DNA of 64,000 bases from positions 12,594 to 76,593 of the forward strand of contig CAZGAO010000013.1 in NCBI GenBank assembly GCA_964523795.1, in the 5' to 3' direction. The translations under genes and the position numbers were made by a program. The notes below the pieces were generated by a model. The model saw only the letters and a program-made list of their open reading frames with translations, was not told the origin of the DNA and made no database searches. Position 1 is the stretch's first letter. Each line of letters starts with the position of its first letter. Origin of the DNA: SABY01 sp964523795. GTDB lineage: Bacteria > Bacteroidota > Bacteroidia > Bacteroidales > 4484-276. This document shows positions 34,476 through 43,315 of this stretch, piece by piece.

Positions 34476-37328
34476 TTATTGTTTGATGATTTTTTGCGTT
34501 CCTGAAGAGCCATCTTCAAAATGAACCATCATAAGATAAACGCCAGGCTTGTAGCTGCTCAGGTCGATTAGTGCAGTTTTATCTGTCGTTTGCCAGTCCA
34601 TAATTTTGTTACCATTCATACCGAATAGCTGAATATGTTTTTGGCTCGATTGCTCAAACGAAATAGTAAGGTTTCCTTTAGTAGGATTGGGTTGGAGATG
34701 AAGTTCTCTGGCTGTATTATTATCAATACCCAAATCATCACCCGTTTCGAAATGCGTGTACTGCAGATCCTCGATTACATTACCAGCCATATCCATCAGC
34801 ATTCCTGGAATCATCTCAAAATAATAATATTTAAAGGCATCCAGATTATTAACCGGATGGATGGTGATCAGACTTTTAGCTTCATCAATCATTCCCATTA
34901 CTGCAAGGCTATCGCCATTAGCATCATCTATCTTCAAATTAAATAAGCTGGGAATATCACTGGAAGTGATTTCAGTGCCATTCGATTTTTGCACTGCTTC
35001 ATCAAAGCTAACCGTAATTATGGCATTAAGATATACATCTGTAGTGCTGTCAGCAGGATTGATTTCGATGTCTGGGAGCTCATCATCAATGGTAGTAAAA
35101 GTGCTAATGATTTCGGCATCAACAATATGACCCTCGCGATCGGCAACACTTCCGCCCGGCAATTCAAAATAATAGCTATTGCCCGCATTTAATTTTTCAT
35201 TGGGACGGAGCACGATTTTACGTTTCCATGCATCCAGGTAGGCAGTGAAATCTACATCTCCGCCGTTGGCATCGATTTCTTTAAAAACAAGCATGTCCCG
35301 CAAATCCAGCGATTTGATAGTACTGCCATCAGGATAAGCCAGGCTTTCGTTAAAGTTAATTTCGATGCTGCTTTCCCTGTCCACATCGGCGGCTCCGTCC
35401 ATGGGGCTAATAGTCCACTCCGGGGCATGCAAATCCTCGATGTAAGCGGTGATGAATATTTGCCGGGCTATGCGTTGGGGCAAAGTGTCGAGGATGAAGG
35501 AATCATAATTCAATGTTAATACATCATCCAGTTGGCCTTCTTCGTCAGTGGGGTTGAGTTGAAACTGGAAATTCACAGTTTCGCCTGCAGGGATAACCAG
35601 GGGCAGGGGTGATGTTACCTGATAGCAAGCCAGGAAATTGTGCGTGCTGGTAATTTGTATTTCGTGCGTGCTGTTGTTGGTAACAGGGATAATTTTTGGC
35701 CATTCCACATAATCATCATAGGTACCAAAGTCAACGCTATCCAGTGCGGGTACAAAAAGATCGCTAATCCAGTTGTATTTCAATCCGCGGTAATGGCGTG
35801 CATTGTTAGGCCATTCTACTTCCCATACTTTTTCTTTTTCGTAGGTGGTCTCGGTTAGGCATATCGGCCAGGTAATGCCCCAAGAGATGAGGGTATTGCT
35901 ATTGTCCAGGCGTTGTGAACTGCCCCTGGCTCTGCCGTAAACTACCGGATCGTTAATATAGTTCCATACGCGGGTAGCGATAAGGTTTTCCTCATCCAGT
36001 GCGTATTCTAAGGATTGCGAATAGGAAGGTTCGTGATGGTTGCCGTTATCGTAGAGGGTAATGTTTCCGTTGGCAATCCGGCGGATGTCGTGCTGATAAT
36101 AAAAGCCGATAGTATCATTAGTAAAGGTGAACATGTTGTTTTTGGCATTGGGGCCAAATCGCCAGATAATCTCTCCGGTTTCCAGATTGATCTTAGTAAT
36201 TTCGTTCATGTGTCGGCTTGATATTAGTAGCATGCCATCATCATCCAACGCGAAAGCGTTGCCATGCGCATAGTCGATGGTTGATTTAGTGAAATCGATA
36301 TGTGTGGCATCGGTAATGGCAAAATGATCCCAGCTTCGCCACTGAAATATCACATTGTCATTTTCATCGAGTTCCTGTATTACCAGGCCGGTAACCGTAG
36401 CATTGGGGTCGCCACCCTCTACAACAGTGTCCATGCCTACTGGTTGGGGGTCGTAGGCCATCAGAAAATAGTGCCCGTTTTCGAGCAAAAGCATGTCGTG
36501 TGTATCTACGTGATAGCCGTTGCCCATTGTTAGGGTATCATAAATTTCATAATGGGTATTCATAACCAAGTACTTATTAGTGGCTGGGTTTTGGCGATTC
36601 CTTTCGCCGAAGGCAAGACGGTTTCCCGGGTGCATTTTATAGTCCTGTGTCTCATTATGCCAGTCGCAGTAAAAAACCGGGGTACCATAGCAATCGATCA
36701 CAGTATTGTAAAAGCCATAAGACGACCCATCGCGATTACCATTGGGTGATACGAAGGTATAGCCCGGAGCAGGATTGTCGTTTTCGGTAACTGTGGGTAT
36801 GGGATAATTGTCGGGATAGTTGTTGTCGTTTTTTTGTTCGTGTGCTTTACCCTTCGTGGCATGGCTTGGGGCACCAGTGTTTTCAGCCTCAAGCTGAGCT
36901 ATGCGTTGGTAATATTCAGCCAGCAGGGGCGTGTTGTCGGTGGCTTGTACCTCGAACGAAAATCTTAATGCCGGCAAAGCCTGGCCACTTTCTGTTTTTA
37001 AATCGGGTTCAAGTGCAAAGCGAATCGTTTCGCCATAGAGGAAAGGCCTGGCAGGTGTAACAATCAGTGTGCGATGGTCGGCCGAAAGTGTAATTTCTCC
37101 GTTTATTTCGCCCTGCTCCGATCCTGTGATCCGGACTTTGGTGGAAGGGATGCTTGACTCATCAATGGCTTCTCCGTGCCGAATAGCGATTTTGCTTTCG
37201 GCCTGCACAAATTTGGAACCCGGTTGTGGCGAAATGTAATTCCATGTTGTTTGCCCAAAAGCTATATTACTTAATAGGGCAATAAGAATGAGCAGCGTTG
37301 TGGTTTTGATTTTTTTTAATTGATTCAT
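34476..37328 (-). CDS. Secreted arylsulfotransferase-like protein with T9SS tail (copy 2)
   Basis: This 950-residue protein is a tandem paralogue of 31496-34351 with the same order of parts: signal peptide (about 1-25), Ig-like SbsA domain, ASST propeller with H355 in YAHGNAFALDD and SSRHMNEITKINLETGEIIW, further Ig-like domains and a T9SS sorting domain (LQPNPTKGNLTISFEQ near residue 880). The propeller core is nearly identical to copy 1 while the Ig domains diverge more. A TACTTTTG promoter box lies at 37431-37438, about 100 bp upstream. The region 37329-37519 contains only this leader and AT-rich sequence. Confidence 0.85.
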   Translation of the reverse strand: MNQLKKIKTTTLLILIALLSNIAFGQTTWNYISPQPGSKFVQAESKIAIRHGEAIDESSIPSTKVRITGSEQGEINGEITLSADHRTLIVTPARPFLYGETIRFALEPDLKTESGQALPALRFSFEVQATDNTPLLAEYYQRIAQLEAENTGAPSHATKGKAHEQKNDNNYPDNYPIPTVTENDNPAPGYTFVSPNGNRDGSSYGFYNTVIDCYGTPVFYCDWHNETQDYKMHPGNRLAFGERNRQNPATNKYLVMNTHYEIYDTLTMGNGYHVDTHDMLLLENGHYFLMAYDPQPVGMDTVVEGGDPNATVTGLVIQELDENDNVIFQWRSWDHFAITDATHIDFTKSTIDYAHGNAFALDDDGMLLISSRHMNEITKINLETGEIIWRFGPNAKNNMFTFTNDTIGFYYQHDIRRIANGNITLYDNGNHHEPSYSQSLEYALDEENLIATRVWNYINDPVVYGRARGSSQRLDNSNTLISWGITWPICLTETTYEKEKVWEVEWPNNARHYRGLKYNWISDLFVPALDSVDFGTYDDYVEWPKIIPVTNNSTHEIQITSTHNFLACYQVTSPLPLVIPAGETVNFQFQLNPTDEEGQLDDVLTLNYDSFILDTLPQRIARQIFITAYIEDLHAPEWTISPMDGAADVDRESSIEINFNESLAYPDGSTIKSLDLRDMLVFKEIDANGGDVDFTAYLDAWKRKIVLRPNEKLNAGNSYYFELPGGSVADREGHIVDAEIISTFTTIDDELPDIEINPADSTTDVYLNAIITVSFDEAVQKSNGTEITSSDIPSLFNLKIDDANGDSLAVMGMIDEAKSLITIHPVNNLDAFKYYYFEMIPGMLMDMAGNVIEDLQYTHFETGDDLGIDNNTARELHLQPNPTKGNLTISFEQSSQKHIQLFGMNGNKIMDWQTTDKTALIDLSSYKPGVYLMMVHFEDGSSGTQKIIKQ

Positions 37329-37430
37329 AGTTTTGCTTTTTTTGATAAATAAAAATGATGAAATAAAAATCTATTTGAATTGACATAAAATATTCTATTT
37401 TATAATATCAGTTTCAATTGCAAAAGTATG

Positions 37431-37438
37431 AAAATATT
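37431..37438 (-). promoter_or_regulatory. -7 box of arylsulfotransferase copy 2
   Basis: Minus-strand TACTTTTG about 103 bp before the ATG at 37328. Confidence 0.5.
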
Positions 37439-37519
37439 TTGTGGTTTCTTGATATTTAAATATTTACTGCTTTATAAATTAAAACCAAATATTAGCCTTT
37501 CGCAATTAATGATGATGTT

Positions 37520-39493
37520 TTACATCGGCCTTACTGGCAAAGCGATATAAAAGGTAGTGCCGGGATTTTGCTCCATGCTATTCTGATGGCTTTCGGCCCA
37601 TATTTTCCCCTTGTTTTTTTCGATAAATTCGCGACAAAGCACCAGGCCAAGTCCGGTTCCTGTTTCGCCATCAGTACCTGCAGTGGAGGTTGGTTTGCTA
37701 AGGCTGAAAAGTTGTACAAGTTCCGATTCGGGAATACCCACACCGTTGTCTTTTATTGCAAGTACTACCATTCCGGGTATGTCGGTACGCTGCTCACATT
37801 CGATAGAAATAGTGCCATTTATCGGGGTGAATTTGATGGCGTTGGTAACCAAGTTTAGTATTACCGTTTTTATCATATTGGGGTCGGCATACACCATTTT
37901 GTGGCATACTCCAATATTTTGCAGCTTGATATTTTTTTTCTCAGCAGCACTTTTCAGCAAGGATAAATTTAATCGTATCAGGCTTGTATAATCGATAAAC
38001 TCAGGCTCGTATGAAATTTTTCCTACCCGCAGCCGCGACCATTCCAGCAAGTTCAGCAGCAGCTCGTAAGCACTTTCGGAGGAAGACCTGATGGAGGTGA
38101 TCATCGATATTTTGTCGTCTTCATCAAATTCGTTCCACTCTTCGGTAAGCAAGGAGGAAAAACCAATGATGGCATTAAATGGGTTTTTCAGATCGTGCGC
38201 GATAATGTTAAAAAAGCGATCTTTGGTTTCGTTGGAAATGCGCAGCTCCTTTTCGGAGGCTTTAAGCAGGCTCTCGTAATGTTTGCGCTTTATCGAAAGG
38301 CTTATCTGTGGCGAAATGGTTTCGAGTACCCGTTTATGTTCTTCGGTAATATTTTGGTCGTGCTCGTAGTTTTGTACTACCATTACGCCCAGTACTTCAC
38401 CTTCGACCATCAGCGGAATACCCAGCCATACTTTTGCTATGGTTCCTACAACACTTATTTTTTGCTCCTCCACCAGTCGCATAATTTCCTTGTGCCGCAG
38501 CAGCAGACTTTGTTTTTGCTCGATAACGAGGGAGCTAAGTGTTTTCTCGGCCGGAAAGCGGTCGAAGCTATCGTTCTCATCGCGGAAATATGGGAGGCTT
38601 AACGAATTGGTTTCAGAATCGAAGAGTGCCAGGAAAAAGTTGCGTGTATCGATAAAGGTGGAAATTTCCTGCCTGATCAGGTCGAATAGCTCTTCCATTT
38701 CTTCGGTTATGCTCACAGCCTTAGCTACATTAAGCATCGCCTGATTAATCTTTTGGGTATGCACCCGATCGGTAATATCGCGGGTAACAATGATTACACT
38801 TGTTTTGGTAAGTGGTGATATCTTGGCTTCAAACCATAAATCTTTTCCATCCAATTGCAAGGGGTATTCTATACTGTGCGTGGTATTTTCCTGCAAACAC
38901 TGATTAAAACTGCTCAGAAATTTCCCGACCAATTCCGGGTTAAAAAAATCACTCAAATTTCTTCCGGTAAGATCATCATCAGGCGAAATTAATAGTTCGG
39001 GGCGGGTAGGGGCAATGTATTCGTATTTCCCGTCCTTGTCGATGATAAAAACCAAATCATGCATCGCACTCACCAGCGAGCTAAGATAGTTTTTGCTTTT
39101 TATCAGTGCTTCCTGCTCTTGCTTGCGTTGGCTTATATTTTCGATGGTTCCCTCGAGTACCTCTTGTTGCAGGCTTTCATTGTATCTGCTACTTACCATT
39201 ATTCGCACATCAATAGCCTGGCCGTTACGTTTTTTGAAAGCCGTTTCAAAGACTTTTAAGCCTTCTTTTCGACTTAGCTCATCCAGTATTTTTGTACGGA
39301 ATTTAGGATCGAAATAAAGATCGTTACCAATATTCCCAACCATTTCGACCAGTTCATCGGGGCTGTTGTATCCGAGCATTTGCGCAAAAGCATCGTTAAC
39401 TTCAATCAACCGTCCCTGCGGCATCGACCTGAAAAACCCAATGGGAGCACTTTTAAAAACTCTTTTATAAACATTCCCATTTGTTGTGCTCAT
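37520..39493 (-). CDS. PAS-PAS-GAF sensor histidine kinase (orphan)
   Basis: This 657-residue soluble kinase has two PAS domains (about 10-115 and 135-245), a GAF domain (about 265-405), the HisKA dimerisation helix with phospho-acceptor H433 in NIIAHDLKNPFNAIIG, and an HATPase domain (about 535-655) with the N box LVTNAIKFT and G boxes DNGVGIPE and GTGLGLVL. There is no transmembrane helix, so it senses an internal signal. No response regulator lies next to it. Its ATG overlaps (ATGA) the end of a small upstream open frame that is not certain to be a gene. Confidence 0.92.
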   Translation of the reverse strand: MSTTNGNVYKRVFKSAPIGFFRSMPQGRLIEVNDAFAQMLGYNSPDELVEMVGNIGNDLYFDPKFRTKILDELSRKEGLKVFETAFKKRNGQAIDVRIMVSSRYNESLQQEVLEGTIENISQRKQEQEALIKSKNYLSSLVSAMHDLVFIIDKDGKYEYIAPTRPELLISPDDDLTGRNLSDFFNPELVGKFLSSFNQCLQENTTHSIEYPLQLDGKDLWFEAKISPLTKTSVIIVTRDITDRVHTQKINQAMLNVAKAVSITEEMEELFDLIRQEISTFIDTRNFFLALFDSETNSLSLPYFRDENDSFDRFPAEKTLSSLVIEQKQSLLLRHKEIMRLVEEQKISVVGTIAKVWLGIPLMVEGEVLGVMVVQNYEHDQNITEEHKRVLETISPQISLSIKRKHYESLLKASEKELRISNETKDRFFNIIAHDLKNPFNAIIGFSSLLTEEWNEFDEDDKISMITSIRSSSESAYELLLNLLEWSRLRVGKISYEPEFIDYTSLIRLNLSLLKSAAEKKNIKLQNIGVCHKMVYADPNMIKTVILNLVTNAIKFTPINGTISIECEQRTDIPGMVVLAIKDNGVGIPESELVQLFSLSKPTSTAGTDGETGTGLGLVLCREFIEKNKGKIWAESHQNSMEQNPGTTFYIALPVRPM

Positions 39494-39776
39494 AGTGCTG
39501 TTTGTTTTTTGTAGTTAATAATCTTTTCATTTTCGATAATTTGAAAGCAAAGAGCAACATTTTCAAAGATTCGGTTTGGGGTGGCATTTAATAAATCCTC
39601 ATACATTGTCATCATTAATCTATTTTTTTTATGTTCGATTCTTTTTTTGATTGATGTTAAGAAAATACGAACAGCCAAAAATAGTTTAAAATGTAGAAAG
39701 GACAAGCCTTAGGGGAAAAATTGTGTTAAATTGTAAATAAATTACCCGGAATAAATAATTCAATATCGTTTTTGTT

Positions 39777-39784
39777 TAATTTTG
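39777..39784 (+). promoter_or_regulatory. -7 box of the universal stress protein gene
   Basis: TAATTTTG, 26 bp before the ATG at 39810. The rest of 39494-39776, between divergent genes, is AT-rich with nothing else recognised. Confidence 0.6.
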
Positions 39785-39809
39785 TCTTATTCACCAAAAC
39801 TCTCATCCA

Positions 39810-40685
39810 ATGAAAAAGATACTGGTACCTATCGACTTTTCTGACCACACCGAAACTGTGTGCAGATATGCCCTGGAAATCATAAAAAAAACCGGTGGCG
39901 AAATCCGTTTGTTTCATGCCTATTACGATTTTATGATTTCTACTGGCAGTGTTTTTCCCTACACCATCGAAACCGATGGCGTTTTTAATCAGGAAATGAT
40001 GGTTCGCGTCAGAGCTGATGCCCGTAAGGATATGAAAAAGATACATCAGCAAATGCTGGATGAGATCAAGGCCGAAGGCATCAAAAATGTTCGGATTGTT
40101 TTTACGCTTACCGGCGGTCTGCCCGAAGAGGAAATTCTAAACATCTCCGAAACTTATGCGCCCGACCTCATCATTATGGGTACACGAGGCAGAGGCGAAA
40201 AAGATATCCTTACCGGGAAGGTGTCAAGCAAGGTAGTGCAAAATACTACATGCCGGATTTTAACCGTGCCTCGCGATGCAGCCTATCGCGGTTTTAGTGA
40301 TATTTTGTACCTCACCGATTTTAGTGATGAAGACAGCCGTGATATCGAGCGGCTTATCGAATTGTTTTCGCGTGATAAGCCGGATATTTATTGCGTTCAC
40401 ATCAACACCGGCAAGCAGGATGAAGAAGTGGAAATCAGGATGGAAAAGTTAAAATCTTATTTCCATACCTACCACCCGGGCGAATCTATTCATTTCGATA
40501 TTATTTACAACGATGACTTTTTGGATTCCGTAAATACTTACGTTAAAGAAAAGCAAATCGATCTTATCTCTGTCCTTCACCGACGCAAGAGCTTTTTGAA
40601 GCGGCTCTTTGTAAAAGATCATACCCGTGCCCTGCTTTTCCATTCGGATTTGCCCCTGTATATTTTCCCCGAAGTTGAGAAATAG
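39810..40685 (+). CDS. Universal stress protein, tandem UspA domains
   Basis: This 291-residue protein has two UspA domains. The first (about 1-148) is complete, with MKKILVPIDFSDHTE at the start and the nucleotide-binding loop MGTRGRGEKDILTGKVSSKV (about 128-147). The second (about 152-290) starts DILYLTDFSDEDS but lacks the G-x2-G-x9-G(S/T) loop, so it probably binds no ATP. The role is stress tolerance in a broad sense. The TAG stop is the first three bases of the MITE-like element at 40683-40886, so the last codons may have been changed by the insertion. Confidence 0.88.
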   Translation: MKKILVPIDFSDHTETVCRYALEIIKKTGGEIRLFHAYYDFMISTGSVFPYTIETDGVFNQEMMVRVRADARKDMKKIHQQMLDEIKAEGIKNVRIVFTLTGGLPEEEILNISETYAPDLIIMGTRGRGEKDILTGKVSSKVVQNTTCRILTVPRDAAYRGFSDILYLTDFSDEDSRDIERLIELFSRDKPDIYCVHINTGKQDEEVEIRMEKLKSYFHTYHPGESIHFDIIYNDDFLDSVNTYVKEKQIDLISVLHRRKSFLKRLFVKDHTRALLFHSDLPLYIFPEVEK

Positions 40686-40886
40686 TGTCTGTCCATAAAG
40701 TAGATGCTTTGAATTGCCCCGGGTTTTAACCCGGGGAAAAATGTGCTTGGCCTGACATCCCCCTCGATTTCGCCACGCCAGTGGCGTGGCGAAATCGAGG
40801 GGGCTTTCATCCTTCTCATTCAATCCCCGCCCTAAAGGGCGAGGCAATTCATAATTCAAATATTTCAACTCAAAAGACAAGCCCTA
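40683..40886. repeat. MITE-like element A, copy 2 (204 bp)
   Basis: Starts TAGTGTCTGTCCATAAAGTA and ends, inverted, TAGGGCTTGTCTTTTGAGT. It has the same hairpins as copy 1 (GCCCCGGGTTTTAACCCGGGG; a 21-bp inverted repeat at 40759-40779 and 40783-40803; CGCCCTAAAGGGCG). It fills most of the gap 40686-41069. No coding capacity. Confidence 0.8.
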
Positions 40887-41033
40887 GTTCGTAATCCCAA
40901 AAAATTTATCTTGCAAAGCCACAAAAGTTTTATATCTCACCCTTGGCACATTTCGTGCTGCGCATTATTGCTAAACCCTGCTAAGAAAAAGCAAATGCTT
41001 AGGAATTTGCCCTTGTAATTTGGGCTTTGTGAT

Positions 41034-41041
41034 TATCTTTG
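41034..41041 (+). promoter_or_regulatory. -7 box of the GT2 fusion gene
   Basis: TATCTTTG, 28 bp before the ATG at 41070. Confidence 0.6.
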
Positions 41042-41069
41042 GCGGCGCATAAAAACATGAAGCCTGCTT

Positions 41070-43028
41070 ATGAAATTGTCGATCGTAATCGTTAATTACA
41101 ATGTAAAATACTTTCTCGAACAATGTCTGCACTCGGTAATGAAAGCCACCGCAGGCATTGCTTGTGAGGTTTTTGTGGTGGACAACAATTCGGTGGACGG
41201 CTCGGTGCAGATGGTTGGTCAGAAGTTTCCCGGGGTAAAAATGATTGTCAACGCAGATAATGTTGGGTTTTCGAGTGCCAACAATCAGGCTATCCGGCTC
41301 TCGCAAGGCGAATATGTTTTGCTGCTCAATCCTGATACTGTGGTCGAGGATGATACCTTCAGCAAGATTATCCAATTTATGGATAGCCACCCCGATGCCG
41401 GTGGCCTCGGCGTGAAGATGGTGGATGGAAAAGGGAATTTTTTGCCCGAATCAAAACGCGGTCTGCCCACCCCGAATGTAGCTTTTTACAAAATTTTCGG
41501 TCTTGCCAAATTATTCCCAAAATCCAAAACTTTTGGCCAATATCATTTGAGCTTTCTCCCCGAAGACGAAACAAATCCTGTGGACATCCTCTCGGGAGCA
41601 TTTATGCTGCTTCGCAAATCGGTGTTGGATAAAACCGGCCTGCTCGATGAAACTTATTTTATGTATGGCGAAGACATCGACCTTTCGTACCGCATCATCA
41701 AAGCCGGATACAAAAACTACTACTTCCCCGAAACGCGGATAATTCATTACAAAGGCGAAAGCACTAAGAAAAGCAGCATCAATTATGTTTTGGTTTTTTA
41801 CCAGGCCATGGTCATTTTTGCCAAGGCTCATTTCTCCCAAAAAAATGCAAAGCTCTTTTCCTTGCTCATTAATATGGCTATTTATTTCCGGGCTTTTCTG
41901 TCCATCCTCAAGCGCGTAACCGATCGCATCCTCTTGCCTACCCTCGATGCTGTAATTGTTTATACGGGGATGTTTTTTATTCAAAGCTACTGGGCGCATT
42001 CGGTGGTCTTTGAGGATGGAAGCGATTACCCGCCCGAGTTTCTGATTATAGCCATGCCTGTGTATATTTTTATCTGGATCTTCGCGGTTTACCTCTCGGG
42101 GGGCTACGACCGCCCGATAAATATGTTCAAAATATTCCGGGGCATTCTGGGAGGCACCATGGTTATTCTTGTGGTGTATAGCCTGCTGGACGAGTCGATG
42201 CGCTACTCGCGCGCCCTAATCTTGTTGGGCGGATTATGGGCTTATCTTGCCATGACTGGCAGCCGTCTGTTTTTTAATGTTTTGGGTTTCAAAGGATTCA
42301 AAATTGGTGAGCTTGTCAACAAGCGTTACCTTATTGTTGGCGATGAGGAAGAAGCCGAGCGTGTTGCCCGCTTACTAAGCACCATCGAGTCGCAACCTGC
42401 ATTTATCGGTTTGGTAAGTGCTGGCACTTCCAGGCAGGAAGGCTTTATCGGACATCTGGATCAGTTGAGCGAAGTAGCAGAAATATACCGGGTGAATGAA
42501 ATTATTTTTTGCGCCAAGAGTATGCCCTCACGGCACATCATCGACAAAATGTCTTCGCTCAAGATGCCCGGGGTAGAATACAAAATAGCACCGCCCGAGA
42601 GCTTATCACTTATCGGCAGTAATTCCATCAATACCGCCGGCGATCTTTACACCATGGAGATCAATTCGATTGATAAATTTATCAATCGGCGCAACAAGCG
42701 ATTTTTCGATTTTTCGCTCAGCCTCTTGCTCTTGCTGGTTTTTCCGGTCGTGCTTTTTATCGTTAAAAAACCCTTTGGCTTTCTACGAAATCTGCTGCTG
42801 GTTTTGGCAGGCCGAAAAACCTGGGTAGGCTATTGTAGCACTTCGGCAAAGCAAAGCGGGCAGCTTCCTAAAATTAAAAATGGGGTGCTCAATCCCGCCA
42901 ATGCGCTGCATATTGCCAACCTGAACGAGGAAACCCTAGACCGACTCAACCTCTTGTATGCCCGCGATTATCGTATCAAAACCGATGTGGACATCATTAT
43001 CAAGGGCCTTCGTTATTTGGGGAATTAA
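41070..43028 (+). CDS. GT2 glycosyltransferase fused to a reduced polyprenyl sugar-phosphotransferase module
   Basis: This 652-residue protein has three parts. Residues 1-255 are a GT2 domain (LSIVIVNYNVKYFLEQC; LLNPDTVVEDD; YMYGEDIDLSYR) of the rhamnosyl/WbbL type. Residues 290-405 hold several transmembrane helices. Residues 415-530 are a CoA-binding-like Rossmann domain (YLIVGDEEEAERVARLL), the part before the catalytic region in WcaJ/WbaP enzymes. The end (KRFFDFSLSLLLLLVFPVVL to DYRIKTDVDIIIKGL) resembles the first helix and the last strand of a bacterial sugar transferase, but the core between seems missing. It probably works as a GT2 in surface polysaccharide synthesis, with a non-catalytic membrane module. 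Confidence 0.8.
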   Translation: MKLSIVIVNYNVKYFLEQCLHSVMKATAGIACEVFVVDNNSVDGSVQMVGQKFPGVKMIVNADNVGFSSANNQAIRLSQGEYVLLLNPDTVVEDDTFSKIIQFMDSHPDAGGLGVKMVDGKGNFLPESKRGLPTPNVAFYKIFGLAKLFPKSKTFGQYHLSFLPEDETNPVDILSGAFMLLRKSVLDKTGLLDETYFMYGEDIDLSYRIIKAGYKNYYFPETRIIHYKGESTKKSSINYVLVFYQAMVIFAKAHFSQKNAKLFSLLINMAIYFRAFLSILKRVTDRILLPTLDAVIVYTGMFFIQSYWAHSVVFEDGSDYPPEFLIIAMPVYIFIWIFAVYLSGGYDRPINMFKIFRGILGGTMVILVVYSLLDESMRYSRALILLGGLWAYLAMTGSRLFFNVLGFKGFKIGELVNKRYLIVGDEEEAERVARLLSTIESQPAFIGLVSAGTSRQEGFIGHLDQLSEVAEIYRVNEIIFCAKSMPSRHIIDKMSSLKMPGVEYKIAPPESLSLIGSNSINTAGDLYTMEINSIDKFINRRNKRFFDFSLSLLLLLVFPVVLFIVKKPFGFLRNLLLVLAGRKTWVGYCSTSAKQSGQLPKIKNGVLNPANALHIANLNEETLDRLNLLYARDYRIKTDVDIIIKGLRYLGN

Positions 43029-43125
43029 TTTTTCATTTTCAAAACTTGATCTTACTGCGTGTGTTTCTCTAACATTTATGAACATAAGTAGAAACAGGTG
43101 ATCGAATGCCGACACGAATTCAGCT

Positions 43126-43149
43126 GATTTTCACTGATCAGTGAAAATC
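43126..43149. repeat. Perfect 24-bp palindrome
   Basis: GATTTTCACTGA joined to TCAGTGAAAATC is fully self-complementary. It lies in the 287-bp gap before the E2 gene, with a promoter box at 43220-43227 after it. Confidence 0.7.
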
Positions 43150-43219
43150 TGTACCATCTGTGTAGTCCGTGTTCCAAAGTATTTAATATTACTTAACATA
43201 TCGCCGGGCTTCAAATCCT

Positions 43220-43227
43220 TAATTTTG
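43220..43227 (+). promoter_or_regulatory. -7 box of the E2 gene
   Basis: TAATTTTG, 89 bp before the ATG at 43316. Confidence 0.5.
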
Positions 43228-43315
43228 TGCCCCTCTAAAAAGGTGAACATTTGATGGCAGGCATTGTTTTTAGGGCAGTTATCCAATTAGTTAAAGTTTT
43301 AATATTAGAATATAG

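Noticed and set aside
39490..39705. 71-residue minus-strand frame before the sensor kinase
   Set aside because: Its N-terminal half lies in AT-rich DNA without a promoter box and no family is recognised. Only the ATGA overlap is notable, so it is kept as a low-interest finding and not called a gene.
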